A DNA stretch of 64,000 nt, taken from contig CAZGAO010000003.1 in assembly GCA_964523795.1 (NCBI GenBank), positions 1 to 64,000 of the forward strand, read 5' to 3'. The DNA comes from SABY01 sp964523795 (GTDB lineage: Bacteria > Bacteroidota > Bacteroidia > Bacteroidales > 4484-276). Positions 43,868 to 52,005 of the stretch are shown here, piece after piece (position 1 is the stretch's first letter; each line of letters begins with the position of its first letter). The notes beneath the pieces were generated by a model that was given only the letters and a program-made list of their open reading frames with translations, did no database searches and was not told the origin of the DNA. The position numbers and the translations under genes were made by a program.

Positions 43868-45133
43868 TCAGGAAGAACTGAAAAATCTACACGACGGAAT
43901 TGCCCATAGACCTTTGTCAAATTGCTGAATTTGATTACCCCTGTAAATAACAATGCCACCAAGCCATTCATTCTCAGCAGCCTCCGACAGGCGTTTTAAA
44001 TTTGTAAAGTCAGACTTTGATACAGTCTCACGGTTTTTTACTTCTATACCAATGATGCCTTTATGAGTTTCCAAAATAAAATCAATTTCCATTCCCGACC
44101 GGGTACGATAAAAAGTTAAATTGACATCCAGTCTCTTCGTTCTTATGAATTTCATTAATTCAGCCGCTACGTGATTTTCGTATAATTGGCCACTATCAAT
44201 GTCAAATCCAAGTCCTGATAAGTGTCGAAGCAGGCCGTTATCGAGCCAAAATAACTTTGGTGTCTTTACTAAACTACTGGTAAGGTTTTTATGGTATGGC
44301 TGTAGCAAAAATGCCTGATATGAAATTCGGAGATATTCTAAATAACGCCGTGAGGTTTCAGTGCCTATCCCCGTATCCTTTGACAATTCAGTAAATGAGA
44401 TTAAATTAGATGCCCTTAATGCCGCCATTTGCTGAAACTTCCTGAACGGTTTTAAATCACTTAAATTTGCCAGGTCGGTAAGGTCACGCTCCAGATACGC
44501 GGTCGTATAATCTTTCAGCCAGTACTTTCGGTACTTCGGATCTGCTATGTGAATCAATGGAGCCATCCCACCCCAGGTATATAGCCATTCTTCTGCTCGT
44601 TTTGCCACATCCCATTGCTGGCCTATTAGAACCGAATTCAGTTCATTCAAAATATTATCTATTTTTCCCTCTGAAACTAATTGCGATAGGAGAAACGAAT
44701 CCCGTTTTTCACCTTTGGGATCTGCCAGCTCCCCCAACATAAAAGGGAATAATTCATACAACACTATTCTTCCTGCAAGAGTCTCCCGCACTTTTTTTAG
44801 CAGCAATATCTGAGATGAACCGGTAAGTACAGAAAAATTAAGGTCTCTCTCATCAAAGGCAAATTTAATCTTATCAAATAAGGCTGGTTCTTTTTGAATT
44901 TCATCAAACACTGCAGCACCAATTTCATTAGCCCATCTAAATGTAGTGATATTCGAAAGCTGATCTCTAAACTCGATAGCATCAAGGTTATAGTAGGGCA
45001 GTTTATTGTAATGCTGTTTTACAAGGGTTGTTTTTCCGGTTTGTCTGGCTCCGGTGATTAGCATTAGCTGCCTTTGATGTGAATCAGGCAAATCTTGCCC
45101 AATCATACGAATTACCTGTAAATCTTCCCACAT
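43868..45133 (-). CDS. AAA ATPase with DUF4143 domain
   Basis: 421 residues from the ATG at 45133 (a TTG nine bases upstream is possible). N-terminal AAA_14 domain with Walker A GARQTGKTT (about 28-36) and Walker B AAVFDEIQ; the C-terminal DUF4143 domain includes FWLDNGLLRHLSG and a nuclease-like core (YRTRSGMEIDFILETHKGIIGIEVKN), with the D/E-x-K arrangement of PD-(D/E)xK folds. The family is common and often variably present; a role in defence or mobile-element biology is suspected but unproven. It is an AT-rich insertion inside the leucine-degradation region. Confidence 0.9.
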   Translation of the reverse strand: MWEDLQVIRMIGQDLPDSHQRQLMLITGARQTGKTTLVKQHYNKLPYYNLDAIEFRDQLSNITTFRWANEIGAAVFDEIQKEPALFDKIKFAFDERDLNFSVLTGSSQILLLKKVRETLAGRIVLYELFPFMLGELADPKGEKRDSFLLSQLVSEGKIDNILNELNSVLIGQQWDVAKRAEEWLYTWGGMAPLIHIADPKYRKYWLKDYTTAYLERDLTDLANLSDLKPFRKFQQMAALRASNLISFTELSKDTGIGTETSRRYLEYLRISYQAFLLQPYHKNLTSSLVKTPKLFWLDNGLLRHLSGLGFDIDSGQLYENHVAAELMKFIRTKRLDVNLTFYRTRSGMEIDFILETHKGIIGIEVKNRETVSKSDFTNLKRLSEAAENEWLGGIVIYRGNQIQQFDKGLWAIPSCRFFSSS

Positions 45134-45238
45134 AGTGGGCAAATATACAGTATAATTTTGGGATTGGTAAATAAATTTCTAAATTGAAAGGAAATTTGTA
45201 TTATTGTTTGCTCAAAGTAAATAACGATTAACATAAAT

Positions 45239-46024
45239 ATGAAACAATACCAAACCATTCAATTTGAGGTAAGCGGCGATGTGGGCACTGTGTGGCTCAA
45301 CCGCCCGAACATTCACAATGCCTTCAACGAGGTGATGATTGCCGAGGTGCTCGACATTTTTACCGAGGTCAACACCATGGAAAATATCCGCATGGTGGTG
45401 CTGCGCGGACGTGGCAAATCATTTTGTGCCGGTGCCGACCTCCACTGGATGGGCGGCGTGGCCGGTTACACTTTCGAGCAGAATTATGTCGAGAGTCTCA
45501 ACCTCTCCAAATGCTTTTATGCAATTTACACCTGCGTCAAACCCACCATTGCCGTGGTTCATGGAGCGGCCATCGGTGGAGCAAATGGTTTGCTGGCTGC
45601 CTGCGATTTTGCCTATGCTGACAGCGATACCACCTTTTCGCTGAGCGAAGTCAAGATTGGGATTGTGCCGGCCTGTATCTCGCCCTACGTTACCAAAAGG
45701 GTGGGGGAGTATGGCTCGAAGGAATTGATGCTTACAGGCAAACGTTTCAAGGGCACCGAAGCGGAGCATCGCCGGCTGGTGAATAAATCGCTGCCTGCTG
45801 CAGAACTTGAAGCTCATTTGGAATCGGTAATTGCACTTTTGCGCACCAGCGGCCCCAAGGCCATGACCCAGTGCAAAAACCTGATTTACGAAATCTCGAA
45901 CAAGCTCACCATGGAAGAAGCCATCACCTACACCGCGAAAATGATTGCCGAAATCCGCGCCTCAGAAGAAGGCCAGGAAGGGATGGCGGCATTTTTGAAT
46001 AAACGAAAACCCGGGTGGGTGTGA
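45239..46024 (+). CDS. liuC: Enoyl-CoA hydratase, probably methylglutaconyl-CoA hydratase
   Basis: 261 residues, crotonase fold. GRGKSFCAGADLHWMGG and VHGAAIGGANGLLAACDFAYA provide the two oxyanion-hole segments; FSLSEVKIGIVPACISPYV is typical of methylglutaconyl-CoA hydratases, which hydrate 3-methylglutaconyl-CoA to HMG-CoA in leucine degradation. The glutamate in SEVKIGIVPA is a catalytic candidate. Assignment to this step follows from the neighbouring carboxylase subunits; other short enoyl-CoA substrates cannot be excluded. Confidence 0.88.
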   Translation: MKQYQTIQFEVSGDVGTVWLNRPNIHNAFNEVMIAEVLDIFTEVNTMENIRMVVLRGRGKSFCAGADLHWMGGVAGYTFEQNYVESLNLSKCFYAIYTCVKPTIAVVHGAAIGGANGLLAACDFAYADSDTTFSLSEVKIGIVPACISPYVTKRVGEYGSKELMLTGKRFKGTEAEHRRLVNKSLPAAELEAHLESVIALLRTSGPKAMTQCKNLIYEISNKLTMEEAITYTAKMIAEIRASEEGQEGMAAFLNKRKPGWV

Positions 46025-46081
46025 AGAAGGTAATTGTTAATAGTTATTGGTTAATGTTTATTGTAAAAAAACAAAAATAGC

Positions 46082-46870
46082 ATGACAAAATATTTCTATT
46101 TCCCATTTGGACAGAAACTTAAAAAAGTCGAGCAAAAAGATAGAAGCCCGAAAAAGGTTTTTGTTTTGGGAGTTTATGCAAGTGCCGTTCATGCTCGCTG
46201 GGTTGATAAAAATGGGAAGCAAAAAGTTTCAGCTTTGGCTGTTGCAAGCGAACCCGAAATATTCTGGACTGGAAAAAATGCCGAAGAAATAATTTCGAGA
46301 ATATAGATTCCAGAGCAATTAGGACAATTGACAATACCCACCAATAAAATGCTTAACGGACCTTCGGGAAGGGCACTTGACTCTTTGTTTTTAGAACCAC
46401 TCGGATTTGATAGAAAAACAGCCTGGCTATGCGACTTGCTCCCGGAATCACGAGTTAATGAAAAACAGAGAAATGCAATAGATAAACATTATTCAGAGCG
46501 TATTATTGGGAAGTTTGGACTTTCTAAAGCTACCATTCCAGACATTGACAAAGCAGAATTGAATCTTCAAAAAAGACGAGATGAAATATTGGAAGAACTT
46601 GAAGATTCAAAAACTGAGAATTTAGTATTATTGGGAGATTTACCGATTAATTGTTTTTTGCGGTTTTATGACAAACGATTTTCCAGGTTGGCTCAATTTG
46701 GTGAAACAGAAGCTACTTATGGAAAACAGCACGATATTAAAATTAATAACAAAGTTTATAATGTAATCCCTCTTTGTCATCCCAGACAAGCAGATCGTTT
46801 AGGGAATTCAAATGCTAAATGGGGAAAACTACATGATTGTTGGATGAAAGAATTAAAAACAAAACGCTAG
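46082..46870 (+). pseudogene. Uracil-DNA-glycosylase-like gene interrupted by an in-frame TAG
   Basis: The frame from ATG 46082 stops at TAG 46304-46306 (codon 75) and continues in the same frame without further stops to 46870, about 261 sense codons in all. The first part has FPFGQKLKKVEQKDRSPKKV and VLGVYASAVHARWV, the second KMLNGPSGRALDSLFLEPLG, VLLGDLPINCFL and VIPLCHPRQADRLG; together they resemble one uncharacterised uracil-DNA-glycosylase-like protein. Either a recent nonsense mutation, a sequencing error or amber read-through explains it. A TTG at 46328 could start the C-terminal part separately. Confidence 0.78.
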
Positions 46871-47109
46871 TATTAATTGTCAAAGACAAAGGATTGAATG
46901 GAAAGACAAGTACAATCAATTTTGATACTGAACAGAGCAAGTGGGGAATTAGAAGGTGGAAATATGGTGAAGAATCTTCATCAGCAATTGGAATCGAATT
47001 ACCAGTGGTTTCTGTGAAAATTGAAGAAATTGGAATTTATTAATAAGATAAAGCACGAAAGCGCGACAATTAACAATTAACGAATAACAATAAATCTTAC
47101 GCAAGATAC

Positions 47110-47136
47110 GTACAGACGCGCAATTTGCGCGTCTCT
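47110..47136. repeat. REP palindrome (GCGC subtype)
   Basis: GTACAGACGCGC / GCGCGTCTCT with an AATTT loop, 51 bases before the biotin carboxylase gene. Confidence 0.85.
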
Positions 47137-47186
47137 AAAATTGCCGCTATGAAACAGATAACAATTAACAAACACCGATACTCCCC

Positions 47187-49199
47187 ATGAACAAACGCAC
47201 CATTCTCTTCGACAAAATCCTTATCGCCAACCGGGGCGAAATCGCCATCCGCGTGATGCGGGCGGCCAAAGCACTCAATATCCGCACCGTGGCCGTGTAT
47301 GCTGAGGTGGATAAAGATTCGTGGCACGTGAGCTTCGCCGATGAAGCCTACTGCCTGGGCGAGCAGGAACTGGCCGATACCTACCTTAACGTGGGAAAAA
47401 TTATGGACATCGCCCGCGAAACCGGTGCCGATGCCATCCATCCGGGCTATGGCTTCCTAAGCGAGAACCCCACTCTGGTGGAGGCCTGCGAAAAAGCAGG
47501 GATTGTTTTTATTGGTCCTGACACGCGAGCCATCAAGTTGATGGGTAACAAAATCGAAAGTCGCGAATTTGTCAAGGCACTCAAGGTTCCTACCACGCAG
47601 GGCGTTACCGGAAATACGGAGCAGCTTATTGCCGAAGCCGGGAAAATCCCCTTACCGATTTTAGTCAAGGCTGCCGCAGGTGGTGGGGGCAAGGGCATGC
47701 GCATCGTTCACGACTTGAAAGAACTTCCCGAAATTATCGAAACCACACAGCGCGAAGCAAAGTCGTACTTTGGCGATGGAACTGTGTTTGTGGAAAAATA
47801 TGTGGAAGAACCCCGCCACATCGAAATACAGGTGATGGGCGACAAGCATGGCAACGCGGTGCATCTCTTCGAGCGCGAATGCTCTATCCAGCGTCGCTAC
47901 CAAAAGATAATTGAAGAATCGCCTTCGCCAACTTTGAATGATGAGCTGCGCCAAAAAATGGGCGAGGCTGCCGTAAAAATTACCAAGGCCATTAACTATT
48001 CCAACGCTGGCACCATCGAATTTCTGGTGGATAAAAACCTCGACTTTTATTTCCTCGAGATGAACACCCGCATCCAGGTCGAACATCCGGTTACCGAAAT
48101 GGTAACGGGCATCGACCTGGTACAAGAGCAAATTTTGGTGGCAGCCGGAAACCCGCTAAGTTTTGCGCAGAGCGATATCCGCCAAAGTGGCCACGCCATC
48201 GAGTGTCGGGTTTATGCCGAAGATCCGGCCAATAATTTCCTGCCCTCGCCCGGGCAAATGATCTTTTACCGCGAGCCCGAAAGCCATCGCGTGCGCATAG
48301 ATGCCTGCACCAACCGGGCGGCGACCATTCACAGCTTCTACGATCCCATGATTTCCAAAGTGATTGTGTGGGAAGACGACCGTGAGCATGCGCGCAAAAA
48401 AATGATCGAGGTGCTGAAAGATTACATCATCCACGGTATCAAAACCAATGTGCGCTTTTTGATCGAACTCTTGCAGGAAGAAAACTATATCCGCAACACC
48501 ATCTCCACCAAATTCTGCGATGACCACCTGGAGGATCTGGTGCATAAATCAGAAGAAAAGCGCGGTTACATCGTGTATGATGCGCCGCTGGCGGCCTACG
48601 CACTTTATTATCTCAAATACAAAGAAGGCGTGCCAACTGCAAACGTTTGGCAGCAAATCGGCTATTGGCGCGATCTTACCGAGTTTAAACTAAAAATGGA
48701 TAAACAGGATTACCATGTCTTGGTTTATCCCGAACGCGCCGGTTTGGCCAAAGTAATCATTGGGCAAATGACTTATCTGGTGGAGATACCCCACCTGAGC
48801 AGCAACAAAATTACCGTGAAAGCTAAGGAGGGAATTTTCCGGGCCGACATTTCGCACGACTGTCTTGGAAATGCTTTTGTGAGCGTCAACGGCCATATTT
48901 TCAACATCCACCGCGAGGATTTGTTAATCCGGGAAGATGTTTACACCGGCATCGACAGCCCCGACGGCGGCGGCGATGGCCTGATATTTACGCCCATGCC
49001 CGGCAAGGTGGTCAAGATAAATGTGAAACCCGGCGATGAGGTGAAAAAAGGCGCGGTACTCCTGATTGTGGAAGCCATGAAAATGGAAAACAACATCGTA
49101 GCTCCCAAAGATGGCAGGATTGAAAAGGTAAATGTAAAAGCCGGCAAAATGGTGGACGGCAGCAAGCCTGTGCTCGTGATGGAGAATGAGGAGAGTTGA
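47187..49199 (+). CDS. liuD: Methylcrotonyl-CoA carboxylase alpha (biotin carboxylase/carrier) subunit
   Basis: 670 residues. Biotin carboxylase domain (about 7-455: ILIANRGEIAIRVMRAA, AAAGGGGKGMRIV, FLEMNTRIQVEHPVTE), a central beta-rich linker domain and a C-terminal biotinyl domain (about 595-668) with the biotin lysine K632 in EAMKMEN. It carboxylates biotin with bicarbonate and ATP and hands CO2 to the beta subunit at 40033. The three-domain 670-residue layout suits methylcrotonyl- or propionyl-CoA carboxylase; the beta partner favours methylcrotonyl-CoA. Confidence 0.93.
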   Translation: MNKRTILFDKILIANRGEIAIRVMRAAKALNIRTVAVYAEVDKDSWHVSFADEAYCLGEQELADTYLNVGKIMDIARETGADAIHPGYGFLSENPTLVEACEKAGIVFIGPDTRAIKLMGNKIESREFVKALKVPTTQGVTGNTEQLIAEAGKIPLPILVKAAAGGGGKGMRIVHDLKELPEIIETTQREAKSYFGDGTVFVEKYVEEPRHIEIQVMGDKHGNAVHLFERECSIQRRYQKIIEESPSPTLNDELRQKMGEAAVKITKAINYSNAGTIEFLVDKNLDFYFLEMNTRIQVEHPVTEMVTGIDLVQEQILVAAGNPLSFAQSDIRQSGHAIECRVYAEDPANNFLPSPGQMIFYREPESHRVRIDACTNRAATIHSFYDPMISKVIVWEDDREHARKKMIEVLKDYIIHGIKTNVRFLIELLQEENYIRNTISTKFCDDHLEDLVHKSEEKRGYIVYDAPLAAYALYYLKYKEGVPTANVWQQIGYWRDLTEFKLKMDKQDYHVLVYPERAGLAKVIIGQMTYLVEIPHLSSNKITVKAKEGIFRADISHDCLGNAFVSVNGHIFNIHREDLLIREDVYTGIDSPDGGGDGLIFTPMPGKVVKINVKPGDEVKKGAVLLIVEAMKMENNIVAPKDGRIEKVNVKAGKMVDGSKPVLVMENEES

Positions 49200-49718
49200 A
49201 AGTTAGAAGTCCCGAAAAATAGAAAATCTATGATTTTCGTAATTTTTCGAGGATGCTCGGGCTTTGCCCGGCATTAAAAGTTAGAAGTCCCGTAAAATAG
49301 AAAATTTTCAATTTTCGTAATTTTTCGAGGATGTTGTAAATCCGGGATTTTTAAATCCTGGGCTCGCCCAAAGGGCGGCATTAATCGTTAATAGTTAGAA
49401 GTTACTTTTCGACTGTGGATTGCTTATCGAAACCAGTTCAGTGTAAAATGTTGATATTTATTATTTGGGCGGCCGGGCGGGCTTTCCGCTCTATCCGTCT
49501 CGCAGCGGCTGTATTTTTGCAGGCGGTACAGGGGCTTCCTTCGTCAGCCGCTGCCCGCTGGCAAAAATATCGCCGCCGCTTCGCCGGGATGCCGCTCCAA
49601 TCCCTGCCGCACCATCTGCTTCAGGGAATCGCTGTTTGGCTTGAAACAAAATTGTTATTTTTGGATGCTAATAAATCGAACTAAAATGGAAACAATTGGA
49701 AAATTAACAAATCTGTAA
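49200..49718. other. Gene-free gap with two copies of a dispersed repeat
   Basis: No credible gene. Two copies of a repeat beginning AGTTAGAAGTCCCG and including TTTTTCGAGGATG (about 49200-49275 and 49278-49385) are followed by a GC-rich segment (about 49460-49640). A weak 89-codon frame at 49415-49684 has biased composition (many Ala, Arg, Leu) and no family resemblance. Confidence 0.55.
49206..49385. repeat. Dispersed CGAGGATG-type repeat, two copies
   Basis: Both units run AGAAGTCCCG, an AT-rich inverted stretch (GAAAAT...ATTTTCGTAA), TTTTTCGAGGATG and a CCCGG/GGGCGG-containing end. A third relative lies at 58706-58800. Confidence 0.65.
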
Positions 49719-49907
49719 ATGGAAATCCTTAAGTTGTTCAATTACAATTTATCGGAAATCCAGATTCTTGAAATTAAGGTCTTCCTTGCGGAATATTTTG
49801 CTCAACAGACTACTCGAAAAATGGATGAGTTTTATGATAATCAGGGTTAGAATGAGCAAAAAATCGAGGAAATTAAAAATGAGCACCTAAGAACGAAATA
49901 CAATTAG
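49719..49907 (+). pseudogene. Antitoxin remnant with an in-frame stop
   Basis: From ATG 49719 the frame reads MEILKLFNYNLSEIQILEIK and onward to a TAG at 49848-49850, then continues in frame (EEIKNEHLRTKYN) to 49907. It resembles the short helical antitoxins that precede PIN-domain toxins in Bacteroidota. The PIN remnant that follows supports this reading. Confidence 0.6.
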
Positions 49908-50089
49908 AATGGGATTTAATTTCAGCGGATTATGACGATATTAAATTTGTTGATTGTGCGATATCAGCCGGAGCAAAGTATATTGTATCAAACGACAAAC
50001 ACTTCAATATCCTGAAAGAAATTGATTTATGAAAATTGGAAGCTATAACAGATGATGAGTTTTTATCATTGATCGATTTTAATTTTTGA
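49892..50089 (+). pseudogene. PIN-domain toxin remnant (C-terminal part only)
   Basis: One frame reads WDLISADYDDIKFVDCAISA, then AKYIVSNDKHFNILKEIDL, a stop (TGA 50030-50032) and, still in frame, KLEAITDDEFLSLIDF to 50089. DDIKFVDCAI and SNDKHF match the acidic C-terminal motifs of VapC-like PIN ribonucleases. The N-terminal ~90 residues are missing and the frame overlaps the antitoxin remnant, so an internal deletion removed most of the toxin. Confidence 0.72.
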
Positions 50090-50178
50090 GCTGATAAAAA
50101 AAGTTTAAAAAATGATTGCCGAAAGTAAGTTCTTAATCATACGCAAGGTTGAACAATGTTTTAAAATATGAATTTGGT

Positions 50179-50496
50179 ATGGATAAATTAGCAAACATAC
50201 ACCCGGGTGAGATTCTACATGAGGAGTTCCTAAATCCACTAAAGATTACAGCATATCGGCTTGCGAAGGATACCGCCATCCCTCAGACACGCATATCTCA
50301 GATACTAAAGGGTAAACGCAGGATTACCGCAGATACAGCTTTACGATTAGGCTCCTATTTTGGTAACTCAGCAAAATTTTGGTTAGGATTGCAAAATGAT
50401 TTTGATATTGAAGAAGAAAAGGAAATTAAAAATGAAATATTTTCAAGAATCAGAAAAATCAGGCCTCAATCTGCATTCTCTGACACAGATGGATAA
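50179..50496 (+). CDS. HigA-family antitoxin (XRE helix-turn-helix)
   Basis: 105 residues from the ATG at 50179 (a TTG at 50149 would add ten). IHPGEILHEEFLNPLKITAYRLAKD and ISQILKGKRRITADTALRLGSYFGNSAKFWLGLQNDFD are the HigA/VapI signature; the HTH is at about 25-50. HigA normally neutralises a HigB ribonuclease encoded just upstream, but no HigB-like frame is present; instead a ruined PIN toxin lies there. It is an orphan antitoxin that may now regulate only itself. Confidence 0.88.
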   Translation: MDKLANIHPGEILHEEFLNPLKITAYRLAKDTAIPQTRISQILKGKRRITADTALRLGSYFGNSAKFWLGLQNDFDIEEEKEIKNEIFSRIRKIRPQSAFSDTDG

Positions 50497-50558
50497 TGGG
50501 CTGATGAAATTATTATTAAATAACAGACGACGATTAATCCGAAACAAGCGGATGATTT

Positions 50559-50585
50559 GTACAGACGCGCTAATAGCGCGTCTCT
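50559..50585. repeat. REP palindrome (GCGC subtype)
   Basis: GTACAGACGCGCTA and TAGCGCGTCTCT form a longer stem than the AATTT-loop copies. Confidence 0.85.
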
Positions 50586-50637
50586 GCAATTTCATTTTCT
50601 GGATTATTATCAGATACCGATTACAAACGGATGATTC

Positions 50638-50664
50638 GTACAGACGCGCTATTAGCGCGTCTCT
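50638..50664. repeat. REP palindrome (GCGC subtype)
   Basis: GTACAGACGCGCTA / TAGCGCGTCTCT, 79 bases from the preceding copy and nearly identical to it. Confidence 0.85.
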
Positions 50665-50782
50665 ACCCTCGCTGATTCGGGACTATTAGCGGATAACGAT
50701 TAATAGATAACGATTAATCCCGCCTTCGGCGAGGATTTCGCTTTGCTCAACGGATAACGATCAACAGATAACGATTAACAAT

Positions 50783-50809
50783 TTTTACCCTGAGCTTGTC
50801 GAAGGGAAC
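50783..50809. repeat. CCCTGAGCTTGYCGAAGGG dispersed repeat, copy 3
   Basis: TTTTTACCCTGAGCTTG then TCGAAGGGAAC, 24 bases before the acyl-CoA dehydrogenase gene. Confidence 0.75.
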
Positions 50810-50832
50810 GACTTACCATTAACTAACAAAAT

Positions 50833-51981
50833 ATGAACTTTGAACTTACTGATGACCAAAAAATGATTCGCGAAGCCGTACGCGACTTTGCCGAACGCGA
50901 AATCCGTCCTGTGGCTAAAGACCTGGACGAGAAAGCTGAATTCTCAACTGACCTTACCCGCAAAATGGGCGAGCTGGGATTGTTTGGCATGTACCTGCCC
51001 GAAAAGTATGGCGGACAAGGCATGGACACCCTGGCCTACATTATTGCCGTCGAGGAAATCTCGCGCGTGGATGGCAGCCAGGGCGCAACCCTCGCCGCGC
51101 ACAATTCGCTCGGCATCGGGCCTTTGTATTATTATGGTACCGAAGAACAAAAGATGAAGTACCTGCCGCAGCTTTGCACCGGCGAAGCACTCTGGGGCTT
51201 CGGCCTCACCGAGCCTAATGCCGGCAGCGACTCGCGGGGAACCAAAACTACCGCCGTACCCGATGGCAACGAGTGGGTGATTAACGGATCCAAGATTTTT
51301 ATTACCAATGGCTCGGTGGATATTTCGGTAGGCTCGGCCGTGCAAACCGTTACCAAAACCCACGAAAATGGCAAGAAAGAGTTTACCACTTTTATTGTCG
51401 AAAAAGATACCCCCGGATTTAAGCGCGTTTCGATGCATGGCAAAATGATGTGGCGGGCATCCGATACCGCCGAATTGTATTTTGACGATTGCCGTGTGCC
51501 CAAAGAAAACTTGCTGGGCGAAGTGGGCAAAGGATCTAAAATAATGCTCTCAACGCTCGACAACGGGCGACTTTCGATTGCAGCTATGGGCTTGGGTGCC
51601 GCGCAGGGAGCTTTCGACCTGGCCATGCAATATGCCCAGGAGCGGCATCAGTTTGGCAAACCGATTTCCAAATTCCAGATCAACGCTTTCAAGCTGGCCG
51701 ATATGGCTACCAAAATCGAACATGCCCGCTGGTTTTTGTACCGCGCCTGCTGGCTCAAAGACAACAAACAGCCTTTTGAAAAAGAAGCTGCCATGGCCAA
51801 GCTTTATTGCTCGGAAATAGCCAAAGAGGTAGCCGATGAGGCAGTGCAAATCCACGGTGGCTACGGCCTGATGAAAGATTATGATGTCGAGCGCATCTAT
51901 CGCGACCAGCGCCTGCTACAAATTGGCGAGGGTACTTCCGAAATTCAAAGACTGGTCATTTCACGCCATCTTGGCTTGTAA
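50833..51981 (+). CDS. Acyl-CoA dehydrogenase (short/medium-chain type)
   Basis: 382 residues, standard length. FAD/substrate motifs GFGLTEPNAGSDSRGT, WVINGSKIFITNG and AVQIHGGYGLMKDYDVERIYRD are present. E366 in QIGEGTSEIQRL sits where MCAD/SCAD enzymes carry their catalytic glutamate; isovaleryl-CoA dehydrogenases have Gly-Ala-Gly-Thr there and a glutamate elsewhere. So although it sits among leucine-degradation genes, the active site suggests a straight-chain (butyryl-type) enzyme, or a broad one. Electrons go to electron-transfer flavoprotein, not encoded here. Confidence 0.93.
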   Translation: MNFELTDDQKMIREAVRDFAEREIRPVAKDLDEKAEFSTDLTRKMGELGLFGMYLPEKYGGQGMDTLAYIIAVEEISRVDGSQGATLAAHNSLGIGPLYYYGTEEQKMKYLPQLCTGEALWGFGLTEPNAGSDSRGTKTTAVPDGNEWVINGSKIFITNGSVDISVGSAVQTVTKTHENGKKEFTTFIVEKDTPGFKRVSMHGKMMWRASDTAELYFDDCRVPKENLLGEVGKGSKIMLSTLDNGRLSIAAMGLGAAQGAFDLAMQYAQERHQFGKPISKFQINAFKLADMATKIEHARWFLYRACWLKDNKQPFEKEAAMAKLYCSEIAKEVADEAVQIHGGYGLMKDYDVERIYRDQRLLQIGEGTSEIQRLVISRHLGL

Positions 51982-52005
51982 GTGTATTAATCAAAACTAA
52001 AAGTC

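Larger units (their letters stand above)
50497..50832. other. 336-base gap with repeats
   Basis: No gene. Two REP palindromes (50559-50585, 50638-50664), a TAATCCCGCCTTCGGCGAGGA repeat (about 50714), one CCCTGAGCTTG repeat (50783-50809) and AACGATTAA filler precede the acyl-CoA dehydrogenase gene. Confidence 0.7.

Noticed and set aside
46837..47043. 68-codon frame after the glycosylase-like pseudogene
   Set aside because: It starts inside the pseudogene in another frame and has no recognised domain; it may be a remnant, but support is too weak to list.
49415..49684. 89-codon frame after the biotin carboxylase gene
   Set aside because: Biased composition and GC-rich repeat-like DNA; no homology signal. 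Left as non-coding.
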